Below are positions 46,856 through 58,304 of a stretch of 64,000 bases of DNA, piece after piece. Positions within the stretch are counted from its first letter, which is position 1, and every line of letters starts with the position of its first letter. This stretch comes from Scilla litardierei (Eukaryota > Streptophyta > Magnoliopsida > Asparagales > Asparagaceae). A program made the position numbers and the translations under genes. The stretch covers positions 150,557,266-150,621,265 of the forward strand of contig CM061142.1 of NCBI GenBank assembly GCA_030789695.1. The letters are read 5' to 3'. The notes under the pieces were generated by a model. It was not told where the DNA came from, did not search any database, and worked only from the letters and a program-made list of their open reading frames with translations.

Positions 46856-49800
46856 CTTCTGGATCTGCCAAACCGTCTACTCTATAGACTTAATGGGTTT
46901 CTATGTTCATGTTGGACCAACCATTTGAATCTTATTCAAATAAATCACTTGGCTTTTTGGAATCCACAATATTTTGTTTCCTTGGATCTTATCCAGTTCA
47001 TCGTACCTTACGATAATAATTTAAATTTGGTACTAGTCATTTCAAATGGCTCACATCCATTTCTAATAAAGTATCAAACGCTTTGATTACTTTGTCAAAA
47101 TATATGTTTCATCCCTTTGATGCCTCGCATGTAATTTATACGCTCCCACTGACCTTGAAAACTTTCTGGCTAATTCATATAAGTTGGTTCGTCTAAATCA
47201 TTTTTAGAAGAACGAACTTATAAGTGAATGCTCCAAATTTAATGGTCAACATGAGCGTTTATATCGAGTTTGGTCCAAGTATATCTGTACACATCTGCTG
47301 GTAAAACCGGTTTCATCATAATCCGTTTTATAGAAATTAGGATAAAAACCCGTTCTCGACTAATATGATTGTACTTCACTATTTTCTTTTTGCATCAATC
47401 TTTTAACTTAAAGATTTACTTGCAGAAAATGAGGAAACATTTTCTTTGGGCACGTAAACTAAATTCCAAAATTCATTTACGCATACGGACCAATTCTGAT
47501 TGCATCAAGTTATAAATCGGAGTTACTACTCCGAATTCATCCTAGAAGTTGACTAAGTCATCATCAATTATGATGTCTAACTCGACCCTTCGTCTTACGA
47601 GATTCGAGTAATTATACAACTTCCTAATGATCGATTTAATGAATATCTTATTGATAATGTCCTCATAGAACATTATCAAAACCTAGGCATTATTGTCTGG
47701 GACTTAACCCAGAGGGAGGGCTTAACTCAGAGTCACTAGCTATGTATCGCACCAAGTCTAATTAAGTGTGATTCATACCTTTTAACACACATATGTGTTA
47801 ACGGACTTGACCTGAGAGAAAATCAAATTTTCTTTTAATTGCGCAAGATTTTATGCAGCTAAGTATTTGACCATTCGATCTACTTTTGTCATTTCGTTCT
47901 TTATTTTATCAGACTTGTGTTTCATCAAGACCACATGTCTTAATAAAATATAAGAATAACTTATTTTGGTTAATCAAGACTCGGGTACATCAGTATGTAC
48001 GAGATTGAGTTAGACAACTCATTCTCCCACTGTCTTACAGATGGGTTTTGGCCATTATATCCAAGAGGATAAGATTCACAAGTGTCCGTAGACTTCATAA
48101 TACAAGAGGTCATACCCCTCTTTATGTGACTTGTGAAGCTTATTCTCTCGATACGGCCTAGTCTATTTTGCCATATAAGTTTGCTACTATCTTATGTATT
48201 TATATATTAACATTTAATATATTATAGTTATTACAAATTACTAACACAAAACATTGCTTCTGAAGTAAGGTGACGACATTCGTCAAAATGTGTTAGGCGT
48301 CTTTTGTATAACAATTATTCTGAAATCGTGACATCAAATTTGTCACATTTTCATTTCCTCCTACTTATGCCTTTACTAATGATAAATATAACTAACTTTC
48401 TCAATTGACTTTCTGGAGTGCCTTCTTCCTTTTCTACATCATATTTAGATATTGAATAGCCCAACATAAATGAACAGCTCTGCAAGCATCTCATGTATCC
48501 AAATGCTTGAGCTTTGCAACCTTGAGTGGAGCTCAACACGTTGCTTGTCTCAAGATCCGGTTGGGATGCATAGTCTTGCACCGCTCATGCACTCGTATTC
48601 GACTCAAACAGTTTGATCGAATTCTCGAACTTTGCGGATCAAAATTGTTTTTCCATATAACCTTGAGTGTAACTCGACAAGTTGTAGGGAGAAACTTACT
48701 TCAAATATCCTATATATTCAAGCTGCCCCATATAGAGGCGAGTGACATGTAGCGTGAATTTATTTGTTGGACCCAGAACTTAATGAAATCATATTTCTTA
48801 AGTCTATTCTTTAAAAGGTCATTTTAATGTCAACGAGAATATAGATTAATTCTATTTATTAGCATTTAACTTGATATTCAATTAACCAACCTATTTGACC
48901 AGTTAACTTATTTCATTAAAATATTATTTTTTGATTCCTTCGGTAAACATAGTCTTGCCCTAGTTTAGCATATGTTCAATATTAAATATAGGTAGAATGG
49001 ATTTTATCTATCTATATCCTCCCACTATTTTTACGATCATTTTAAGCCTTAATAATGAACGATTTAATCGAATTAAATAAATGGGTAAGAGATCCAATCG
49101 CCCTGAGCCTAACAACCTTAAGTATAGCTCAACAAGTTGCTTCACTCTGTAATCGAAACATGACTCTTCATCGATCATATCAGATATGACACTCTTATTG
49201 GTTTTTACCCATAACCATTTGTGATCATGAGTGTGCTCATCCAAATCACAATGTCTAGTCTAGTCGGACCCTTATTTTCGTGTCTAGCCGGACTTGTCTC
49301 GGCACTCGGTGTATTCACGACACGTCGGTTTGTGTCAGGTTTTAGACTACATCTAGCCAGATTACATCATTGACTTAACTTACTCCGGCGCTCGGTGTAT
49401 TCATGACACGACGGTTTGGGTCAAGTCAAGTTTTCATCTTATGTATTAAGAAGTTGGTTTCTACAAGGTTGCCATGTTACAGCTTGAGTGTATCTCAACA
49501 ACTGAAACACTGGTCCTATAGTTGCCAACCCCTAAAACAAGGAGGGCTACGGCTAATCTTGAAGAAGATTATTAACGTATTTGACTTAGATATAGTCCAG
49601 GGTGTCATATAGTCATGATTCGCGTCATTGCGATCCAGCGGAACACATCCAGGGAATTGACTAAGCCAGGATCACTATCCCTTATAGGGTGATCCAACAA
49701 ACTTAGCCAAGCACATTGACTGGATCATGGTCCATTGAATGAAGCTGGTCATTTTTATATGCGTGCCATAGACTAAAAGGCTTTTATTAACAACTAATTA

Positions 49801-50715
49801 ATCCTATCAACTAGTTGTATCCTCAAATTCAAAATTTTAGGATTTGTTTAATTACTTTTATTAAATCCTTATCAACTATAGGTTCACGTGCTATCCTAAT
49901 CGTTATTAGGATTTTAATAAATTTATTAACAACGCTAAAAGCGAAGTCCTTTAACGAGAATTAATTTCATAACAATTAGAATTAAAATTTTCATTAAAGG
50001 GACTACCCTAATCAGCAATTAGGTCTTAAAGTGTTGTTAATGTTTTATTAAAACATAGCATGTCAGTAGAATTTATCTCATAAATTTTAACTAGTTCTTA
50101 ATGGCTAACCTAAAGGGTTGTCTTGTGTTATCAAATAAGGGACAAGATGACATAGCCATTAACATAAGGTTACACTAATTTTATCGCATAAAAGAGTGTA
50201 CAACTATTTAACAATTAAACAGAATAACGTATATCAAATAAACAATTTTAGCATGCATACTTAAATTTAACATTTAAATTTAAAAACATGATTTTTAAAA
50301 CATTTTATTTTATGTCATAAAAAATTGTTTTAAAAGATCACAAAAATTGCATGCTACTTAAAATATTTATTGCATAAAAAATTTAAACTTTTAAAATCAG
50401 TTTTAAAAATATCATATAAATTTAAAACATCATTATAAAAAATTTCATGCTTAAAAATTTATCATATAAAATTTTTAAACATCTAAACTTATTTTAAATT
50501 TATCTCATAAAGTTTTAAAATCAGTTCTAAAATTATCAGATAAATTTAAAACATCATTTTAAAAGTTTTCATGTTTAAAATTTTATCATGTAAAATATTT
50601 AAACATCTAAAATCTTTTTAAACTTATCGCATAAATTTAAAGAAAACATTTTTTTGAAAAAGCTTTCAATTAATTAATCGCCGTCCTAGATCAGCATACA
50701 GAGGTGGCTCTGATA
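46856..50715 (-). other. N1 internal region, right piece, noncoding
   Basis: Aligns along its length with N2 internal 58395-62230. Four copies of a stem-loop motif close to CTTGAGTGTAGCTCAACAAG lie at 48521, 48662, 49117 and 49483. 'gctcggtgtattcacgacacg' occurs twice (49294, 49392). A degenerate TTTAAAA-rich repeat fills about 50285-50660 next to the primer site. Confidence 0.8.
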
Positions 50716-50947
50716 CCACTGAAGGATATCACACTAATATTATTGCGACGCTATTAAGGCCCATCATCCATGGCACTCTAGACCCGTCACAAGATACCTC
50801 AGAACTTATTTTACGGCATGCCTCTCGACAACGCCCAACCTATCAAACACCTCCATCTTATCAGGACTTGGTATAGTAAGAGCGATTACTTCGGGTCAGC
50901 TCATAACCCGAGAACCCGTACTCAAGCTCAACAAGCTCCGATACCAC
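50716..50947 (-). other. Extra segment between two primer-site copies in N1
   Basis: 'ctctgataccactgaagg' at 50709-50726 is followed by about 210 bp not present in N2, and then 'ctccgataccactgaagg' at 50936-50953. So N1 has two primer-binding-site-like copies flanking foreign DNA. Confidence 0.7.
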
Positions 50948-53231
50948 TGAAGGGTTTTCTAGGACCCTTAAGGCACAAAAACTCTATTCCCGTCCTAAGT
51001 CGGACGGAACATAGACATAAAATGCAAAGCAGAAGAATAAACAAGTTAATCTAATTAACATGCAGTTAAACAATTTTCCTTAGCCCTAAGGAACCAGACC
51101 CTCTTAGCCAGGATCTCTGCCAACTCGGGGTGGATCTGACCACCCCAAGAGGGATCTAAACTACTGTGAATAATTAAAACAAAAGCTTATAAAACATGTA
51201 CCCAGAATCTCAACCCTAGGGCGGTCAAGATGTTCTGCACTGTCTTCCGAGCCGCTCCTCGTCCCACGTCGAGCCACTCCTTGAACCGCTCTGCATCCAG
51301 AGGCGAGCAATCCCCGTATTGCCGAGCCAACCATGCTCCGAAGAAATTTTCATGTGAGTGAAAGCCTTTGCCAAGATTTCGGATCCGAATCCGAACTCCT
51401 TCGTGGCTTTGCTAGAGTCCTCAGGAGTAATGCAGAAATATAACGAGATAGAGAATATTAATTTAAGCCTAGATCCGAGCGTGCTCCAACATTTACGGGA
51501 GTTGCTCAGCTCTGGAGCTTGGGACGATTTTTGAGGAGGGGAGCAGACCCCTATTTATATAGGATGCTGACTGCTCCCCTTTACTCCAAATCCGATGTGG
51601 GACTAAATTTGGAGTTTAATCAATTCAATTTAGTTTGCCTTTCACAAAGGACAATCTTCCGTGAATTTTAACTCCCTCATTGTTGAGCTTCATGATTGAT
51701 ACAACCTATCAATACGAAGGGTGTTCAACGGTGAACATATAGGAAAAAATGGCTCGTCAATCCGAGTCCGTTTGACCCTCCAATTAATCGTCCAAAGATC
51801 AGCCCAATATCACATTTTCATTACCAAAACCAGCCGTCAATAAAATCTGCCTAGGGTTCGCAACCCTAGGCGTGTGGGGCCCACCAGCGGGCCCCGCTGC
51901 CTTGTTTTGTGCATGCGCCAGCCCACTGGGGCGCTGACAGCACGCGGTTTGAACTCGTTTGGACTCGTTTGGACTCTGTTTCTGACGCGGTTTGAACCTG
52001 CGTCTAGAGCGGGACGATCCCGTCATGCAGGTAACCTTTTCCTTGCATTTATTTAATTAAATATAGTTTTAAACAATTTAAGACACATTTAATCCCTTTT
52101 TGCATCATATGCAAATTAGTCCCTATCTAAGCTTAAATTGTTATTTGCATCAAATTGCAATTTCATCCTCTTTTGCATCAAATGCAAATTATTCTCCCTA
52201 ACTAATTTCTACCTATTACTAGACGAAGGTCGCACTTTGTGTGAGACCCTACAGCCTGACTCTTACAACAGGTTGGGCTCGAAGCCCTATACGGCAGTGA
52301 CCACGAGCAGTGGTTGCCGTCCCTGCTTCAGAATCATAATTATGTGGTTGACTCATCGACATGAGTATTGTTGGGACCACCCTGACTGTGTCCGTGACAA
52401 ATTCTGCAGTTTTAGTCTCTTCGTCTAAACTATGTAGTGTAGATCAAGTCTAGCGTACGGTCAAACTGTCAATCCCAATAACTTGACTCCGGTTAGTTTC
52501 TATCGATCTTTAGTCAACTAATGTTGGACTTCTTTCAACATACTCTGATAAGAGATTTTACTAAAGACTGAACTAACTCTACGACACTAACTCCCATTGA
52601 CCGGGAGAGACGAATCCTCTCTTGGTTACTACCCTCCTCGTACGCTTCAAGTGACACCCGATCAAAGACCTTTCGACAGGCCTAGCCTCGAAGCTAGGTC
52701 AATGATCTAAGTGGCACCGTTCACGCATAGGTTCGTAAAATGACCTCAAGTCAAAAGACCAACTAGCCTATCTTCACTGGGAGTTATCATTGACAGATTG
52801 GTCAATATAACCATATGATAACTCTTGTGGATTGTTCAGTGAACTCATTCTCTAATGAGCACCTGTGTCTCGTCTTCAACTTCGCCAAGTCAAACGATCA
52901 TGAGATCATCGCCACCGCTAAACGGTGAAGACTAAGACACAATGGTCTATCTAATGTTTCGATATCCTTATCTCGAAACATCTACGACCACGAACCCTTT
53001 TAGACTTATGCTACAGACGGTCAAACATTTCTCCATGATCGAGATACTCATCTCGATACATGTTTGACCTTGCATAAAGTCTCAGGACTTTACCTAAGTT
53101 AATATCTAATGTTAACTACATTATAAAATAACTTAGATAAATTATTACCATACAGCTTACTGTTATTTCGAACAAGACGTTTGTGCTATTCACACAGAGA
53201 TAAATAGCCTCGAGGGCATCATCTTTCTACA
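50948..53231 (-). repeat. N1 right LTR (2284 bp)
   Basis: Starts TGAAGGG after the primer site and ends CTACA before CATAC. TATA (minus strand) at 51562-51552. It lacks about 160 bp of the palindrome region present in the left LTR (near 35940-36180). Confidence 0.9.
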
Positions 53232-53868
53232 CATACTAGATACTAATTCATGCATTTGTTTTTCAATTCATTTCAGGCATTAAATCAGATAGATTGACAA
53301 AAGAATATGCACGCATATAGAAAGTAAAACTGAAACTACCCTAATAGCATGTCATCAGATATTAAGCATCGTGAGTAACTACTAAGTCTACGAGAAGTAT
53401 CATCATGTGGCACATCCTTAGCATAAAAAGAAAAGGGCGGAGAAAATAGCATAATGAAAAGAGGGATGCATGCATGGTAAAAAAGCAAACAAAAAACATG
53501 ATGCAGAATGAGAAAAAGGATAAAGAAATGAAAAAGGGGTGGAAAAATAAACTAAAAAGCTGAAAAGGGAGGGAACTGTAAAAGTAAAATGAAAAATAAA
53601 GCGGTAGCGCTCATCCCCCAAGCTAAATCTAGCAGTGTCCTCACTGCTGAGAAAAAGCTAGTAGGCAGGAGATGATGCTAAATAGGGTGGGTGGGGGAAT
53701 AAAAAAAAATAAAAACTGTGCAAAAAGAAATAAAAATATGACATGATGCAATGATGAAGGACAATGATGCATGTATGGGTCCTCCCCCAAGCTATCTAAG
53801 ATCAGGGCCCCGAACAGACAGATGGGCTCAATAAAATATGACGGATGCAATGACGGGTAGGGACAGCA
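53232..53868 (-). other. Athila-like element, 3' untranslated part (right of N1)
   Basis: Noncoding continuation of 33919-34988. Two polypurine-like motifs (minus strand TAGCTTGGGGGA) at 53614-53625 and 53783-53794 resemble the true polypurine tract at the LTR. Confidence 0.6.
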
Positions 53869-55641
53869 TCAAGCAGAGGCACCACCCTCTGGGGGTGGTG
53901 ATGGGTCCCTCTGCTGTGGAATAGGTGATGTGGGTGGATTAGGGTGGGGCTCAACAGGTGGGTCAGTGGGGAGATCAGTGGTGGTGGTGTAAGGCGCATC
54001 TGAAAATAACACTATAGTAGAAGTGTGGTCTACTCTGACGACCGACTCAGATGTGGAAGAAATAGGCTCTACAGAATCCTGGGAATGTGGCGCACTGAGT
54101 GGTGCTAGGGTAGTTACAGTGGCTGGCCGAGGAGGTGGTGCATGAGCTAGGATCACGGGTGGTGGACCACGTGTCCAGAGAAGGTCTATAATGGAGGCTA
54201 GGTCCGCCTCGACTCTCTCGTGATGTGTCATTGTCGAGCGTACGAAGACGTCAAAATCCTGTCGAGGCGAGAAGTTAATTCCTCCAACGCTGTCAGACGA
54301 CCATTTGTGGAACAGGAGTCGAGTGGAGAGCGAGAAATATGGCCAGGAGACACCACTCTCATAAAGTGGTCCCGTGAAGAGGATACATGGTGACTGGGCT
54401 GGAAAGTGGGAGAGTGTGAGCTCAACAGAATCTCATCGAAGGAGGGAGCAGTCGTTGACACAGAAGTGCAGACAAATGTTGAGATGCTCTCGGTAAGGAC
54501 AGCTGAAGAAGGCGACGAAGATGTACCGGTGAGTGGAAATGTGTGATCCTAAATAAGTAGGCAGTGAAGCTATCAGGTCCCGAAGTGGCGGAAGAGTGGG
54601 GACTGGGTCGTGCTCAGGAAAGTCAAGATCTGTAAGATCGGGAGCAGATTGGATATCGGTGCCCTCTGGCACAGGTATGGTGGGGACAGAGGTATGAGTC
54701 TCGGGGAAAGAAGTAGAGACAGTCCTCGAGGACTTGAAGGTGGTGGAAGCGGTGGATACAGAGGTGGTAGAAGAAACGGTGCCCGAGGGTGGTGGCTGTA
54801 CGGGTGGTGCTGGAAGACCGGCGACAAGGGCTGCTATGTCATGCAACTTGTACTCGAGGGAACGGGGCACCCGGTCATCGACGTCAGCCTCGACGAGAGC
54901 ACCATGGGGCTCATGTACATGGAGCATAGGGAGTGGGTCGACCCTGTCGATCATCCAGCTCAGTTAGACGAGAGCTAAGTGGGTGAGGTGTAGGGCGGGA
55001 AGTACCATGTGTGGCGTGTGGTGGGTGCCGACAAGATATGTCCAGTGACGAGCTCCGTAGGGCCTGATGATGTGCATATGCTCTAGCACACCAAGGGTCA
55101 AGCGTGCGGGGCCTGGAGGGGTCACTAGATTGTCAAGAAGATGTAAACCTAGCATGTGTGCAAAGATCGTGAAAAATTCATCGCAGCAGATATCAATCAA
55201 GTGGTATGCGCGGGCGGTCTAAATGAGGCGATGACACAGCTAGTGGGCTACGTCAGAATGTACGAAAGGGCAGAGTGAGCCATCTGGGTGGAAGCACCGT
55301 GGTCGGGTCATCCCCATAAGATGGGATAGCTCAGGAAGGGACATGGTCCCGACCTCTGGCCGACAGAAGATGGTCGTGGCGAGGTGCCTCTTCACGTAGC
55401 AAAGGCAAGGGTGCACGATGCACGATGCCTTTTCCCGGCTCGGGCGATAGTGGTACAGACCTGAAATACGCTGCCAGAAAGCTGGAGCATCGAAAGGGCT
55501 AAAGTCGTAGTCTGGCGAGAAGGCAGTGCGAGGGTCTGGGATGGTGGGGAAATGGAAGTGCGTACGGATCATCTAGTAAGTGATCGTGCAGTCGTGGTCC
55601 ATAAGGCAAAAAGTGATGCCATTGCCCGCCAGTGTGCGGCG
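53869..55641 (-). pseudogene. Athila-type ORF, C-terminal part, with in-frame stops
   Basis: From the N2 insertion (55641) a single minus-strand frame runs to 54433 with four in-frame stops (before MIRTH at 55573, then 55242-55240, about 55209, and 54966-54964). Motifs include FWQRISGLYHYRPSREKA, IVHPCLCYVKRHLATTIF and FFTIFAHMLGLHLLDN, close to the Athila ORF family found downstream of pol in Athila-like Gypsy elements. The remainder is rich in Pro, Ser and Thr and moves to other frames at 54461-54228 and 54231-53869, ending PSPPPEGGASA. Role in the element is unknown. Confidence 0.7.
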
Positions 55642-58304
55642 TGAAGGGAATTGGCGGTACCCTTAGGGCACAAAAACTCTAGTCCCGTCCTAAGTCGGAC
55701 GGAACATAGACAGGAAAATCGATTGCAGCGGAAAAACTTGTTAATCTAATTAACATGCAGTTTAAAACAATTTTAACTTAGCCCTAAGGTCCAAGACCCT
55801 TAGCCAAGATCTATGCCAACTTGGGATGGATCTGACCATCCCAAGAAGGATCTAACCTACTGCGATTAAATTAAACTAATGCTTAATTAAACACATACCC
55901 GGAATCTCAGCCCTAGAGCAGGCAAGATGTTCCGCGCCATCTTCCGAGCTGCTCCCATCTCACGCCGAGCCGCTCCTCGAACCGCTCCCCGAACCGCTCC
56001 TTGAACCGCTCCACAAACCGAGGCGATCAATCCCGTGTCGCCGAGCCAACCAACCGTCGAAGAAAGTTTCACGCGAGTGAAACCTCCGCCTAGATTTTGG
56101 ATCTGAATCCGAACTCCTTTGCGGCTTTGCTAGAGCCCTCAAGAGTAAGGCAGAAATTTTAGGGAGATAGAAGAAATATTAATTTAAGCTTAGATCCGAG
56201 CGTGCTCCAACATTTACGAGAGCCGCTCAGATCTAGAGCTTGGGACGAGTTTTGAGGAGGAGAGCAGACCCTTATTTATATAGGCGGCGGACTCTCCCCT
56301 TTTCTCAAAATCCGATGTGGGGCTATTAATTTGAGTTGATTAAAATCAAGTTAGTTTGCACTTCACAAAGTGCAAACTTCCGTGAATTTTAACTCACTCA
56401 CCGTTGAACTTCAGGATTGATACAACCTATCAATTCGAAGGGTGTTCAACGGTGAACGCATAGGAAAAAACCGTTCGTCAATCGGAGTTCGTTTGACCCT
56501 CCAATTGAGTGTCCAAAGATCAGCCCAAGGCTAGTTTTTCATAAAAACTGAGCCGTCAAATCTGTTTTGCCCTAGGGCCAGATTTTCTGCACAGGCGGGA
56601 CACACCAGACCAACTAGGTGAGCCCAGACCAGGCCAGACGCCTGGTCTGGGCGCACCCAGGCTGGTGCACCCAGCCTGGGCGCCTGGCCCAGGCCAGGGC
56701 GCATAGCCCGGGCCTGGGCCAGGCGCCCAGGCGCTCAGGGCGCCTGGGCGACCCGCCTGGGCCAGCGCCCAGGCGCCCAAGGCACCTGGGCGGGCCCGCC
56801 TGGGCCTGGCCCAGGCGTCCAGCGCCTGGGCCAGCGCCCAGGCACCCAGGGCGCCTGGGCCGGCCCGCCTGGGCGCAGGCCCAAGCGCCCAGTGCCTGGG
56901 CCTGAGCCCAGGCGCCTGGGCTGGCGACCTGGCTCAGCCAGGTCTGGCCAGGCGCCCAGGCCAGACCTAGTCTGGCCTGGCTCAGCCTGGTCTGACCCGG
57001 TCTGATCTGTTTGGCTATTTTGGCTCTAACTTGAGCATCTGGCGTCCGATTTGGACGCCGTTCAAACCTGGGTCTAGACCGGGACATTCCCGTCTTACCT
57101 GAGAACTTTTCCTTGCATTTATATTATTAAATATCGTTTTAAACAATTTAAAACACATTTAATCACTTTTGCATCAAATGCAAATTAGTCCCTATCTAAG
57201 CTTAAATTATCCTATTGCATCAAATGCAATTATTCCATCCCTTTGCATCAAATGCAAATTATTCTCCCTAACTAATTTCTACCTATTACTAGACGAAGAA
57301 TCACACTCTGTGAGAGACCCTACAGCCTGACCCTTACAACAGGTTGGTCTCGAAGCCCTATACGGCAGTGACCACGAGCATTGGTTGCCGTCCCTGCTTC
57401 AGGAATCATCATTATGTGGTTAACTCATTGACATGAGTATTGTTGGGACCACCCTGACTGTTTCCGTGATGAATTCCGCAGTTATAGTCTCTTCGTCTTA
57501 ACTATGTCGTGTAGATCAAGTCTAGGGTACGGTCAAACTGTCAACACCAATAACTTGACTTCGGTTAGTTTCTATCGATCTTTAGTCAATTAATGTTGGA
57601 CTTCTTCCAACATACTCTGCGCAGAGATTATACTAAAGACCGAACTAACTCTACGACACTAACTCCCATTGACCGGGAGAGACGAATCCTCTCTTGGTCA
57701 TTACTCACCTCGTATGTTTCAAGTGACACCCAATCAAAAGACCTTTTGACAGGCCTTGCCTCGAAGCTAGGTCAGTGATCTAAGTGGCACCGTTCACGCA
57801 CAGGTTCGTAAAATGACCTCAAGTCAAAAGACCAACCGGCCTATCATCACTAAGAGTTATCATTGACAGATTGGTCAATGTAACCATATGATAACTCTTG
57901 TGGATTGTTCAGTGAACTCATTCTCTAATGAGCACCTGTGTCTCGTCTCCGACTTCGCCAAGTCGAACGATCATGAGATCATTGTCACCGCTTAACGGTG
58001 AAGACTAAGACACAATGGTCTATCCGATGTTTCGATATCCTTGTCTCGAAACATCTACGACCACGAACCCTTTTAGACTTATGCTACAGACAGTCAAACA
58101 TTTCTCCCTGATTGAGATACTCATCTCGATACCTGTTTGACCTTGCATAAAGTCTCAGGACTTTACCTAAGTTAATATCAAATGTTATCTACATTATAAA
58201 ATAACTTAGATAAATCATTACCAAACAGCTTACTGTTATTTCGAATAAGATGTTTGTGCTATTCACACAGAGATAAATAGCCTGGAGGGCATTATTCTCC
58301 TACA
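55642..58304 (-). repeat. N2 left LTR (2663 bp)
   Basis: Bounded by TGAAGGG and CTCCTACA. TATA (minus strand CCTATATAAATAAG) at 56284-56271. A GC-rich palindrome array lies upstream of it at 56600-57000. Confidence 0.92.
56600..57000. promoter_or_regulatory. CCCAGGCGCCTGGG palindrome array, N2 left LTR
   Basis: About 400 bp built almost entirely from GCCTGGGC and GCCCAGGC units. AGCCCAGGCGCCTGGGCT at 56905-56922 is a perfect 18-bp palindrome. Long open frames on both strands here result from the lack of A and T, not from coding. Confidence 0.85.

Larger units (their letters stand above)
34989..53231 (-). mobile_element. N1, coding-free LTR retrotransposon (interrupted by N3)
   Basis: LTRs at 34989-37434 and 50948-53231 (TGAAGGG..TCTACA) are flanked by CATAT / CATAC, a near-perfect duplication. 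The minus strand carries a Copia-like polypurine tract (GCAAGTGGGAGA) at the left LTR and a TGGTATCGGAGC primer site at the right LTR. The internal 4 kb (excluding N3) has no coding domain, so mobility would need proteins from a relative. N2 is a second copy of this family. Confidence 0.9.
32189..55641 (-). mobile_element. Athila/Tat-like Gypsy element, 3' half, twice interrupted
   Basis: The visible pieces on the minus strand are an LTR (about 32189-33918), the 3' untranslated part (33919-34988 and 53232-53868) and the C-terminal end of an Athila-type ORF (53869-55641). N1 (34989-53231) splits the 3' part. N2 begins at 55642, inside the ORF. The element's gag-pol and other LTR must lie beyond the window. 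The polypurine tract (minus strand AAGCTTGGGGGATTT, directly before TGATGTGTCC) and the LTR phrase 'tccttgtgggattcgac' are typical of Athila-like elements. Confidence 0.75.

Noticed and set aside
56614..57087. Open frames of 95-166 codons in the GCCTGGGC arrays (also 63109-63634)
   Set aside because: They are translations of a repeat array (Ala, Pro, Gly, Arg, Trp), open on both strands, and differ between the two LTRs of one element.
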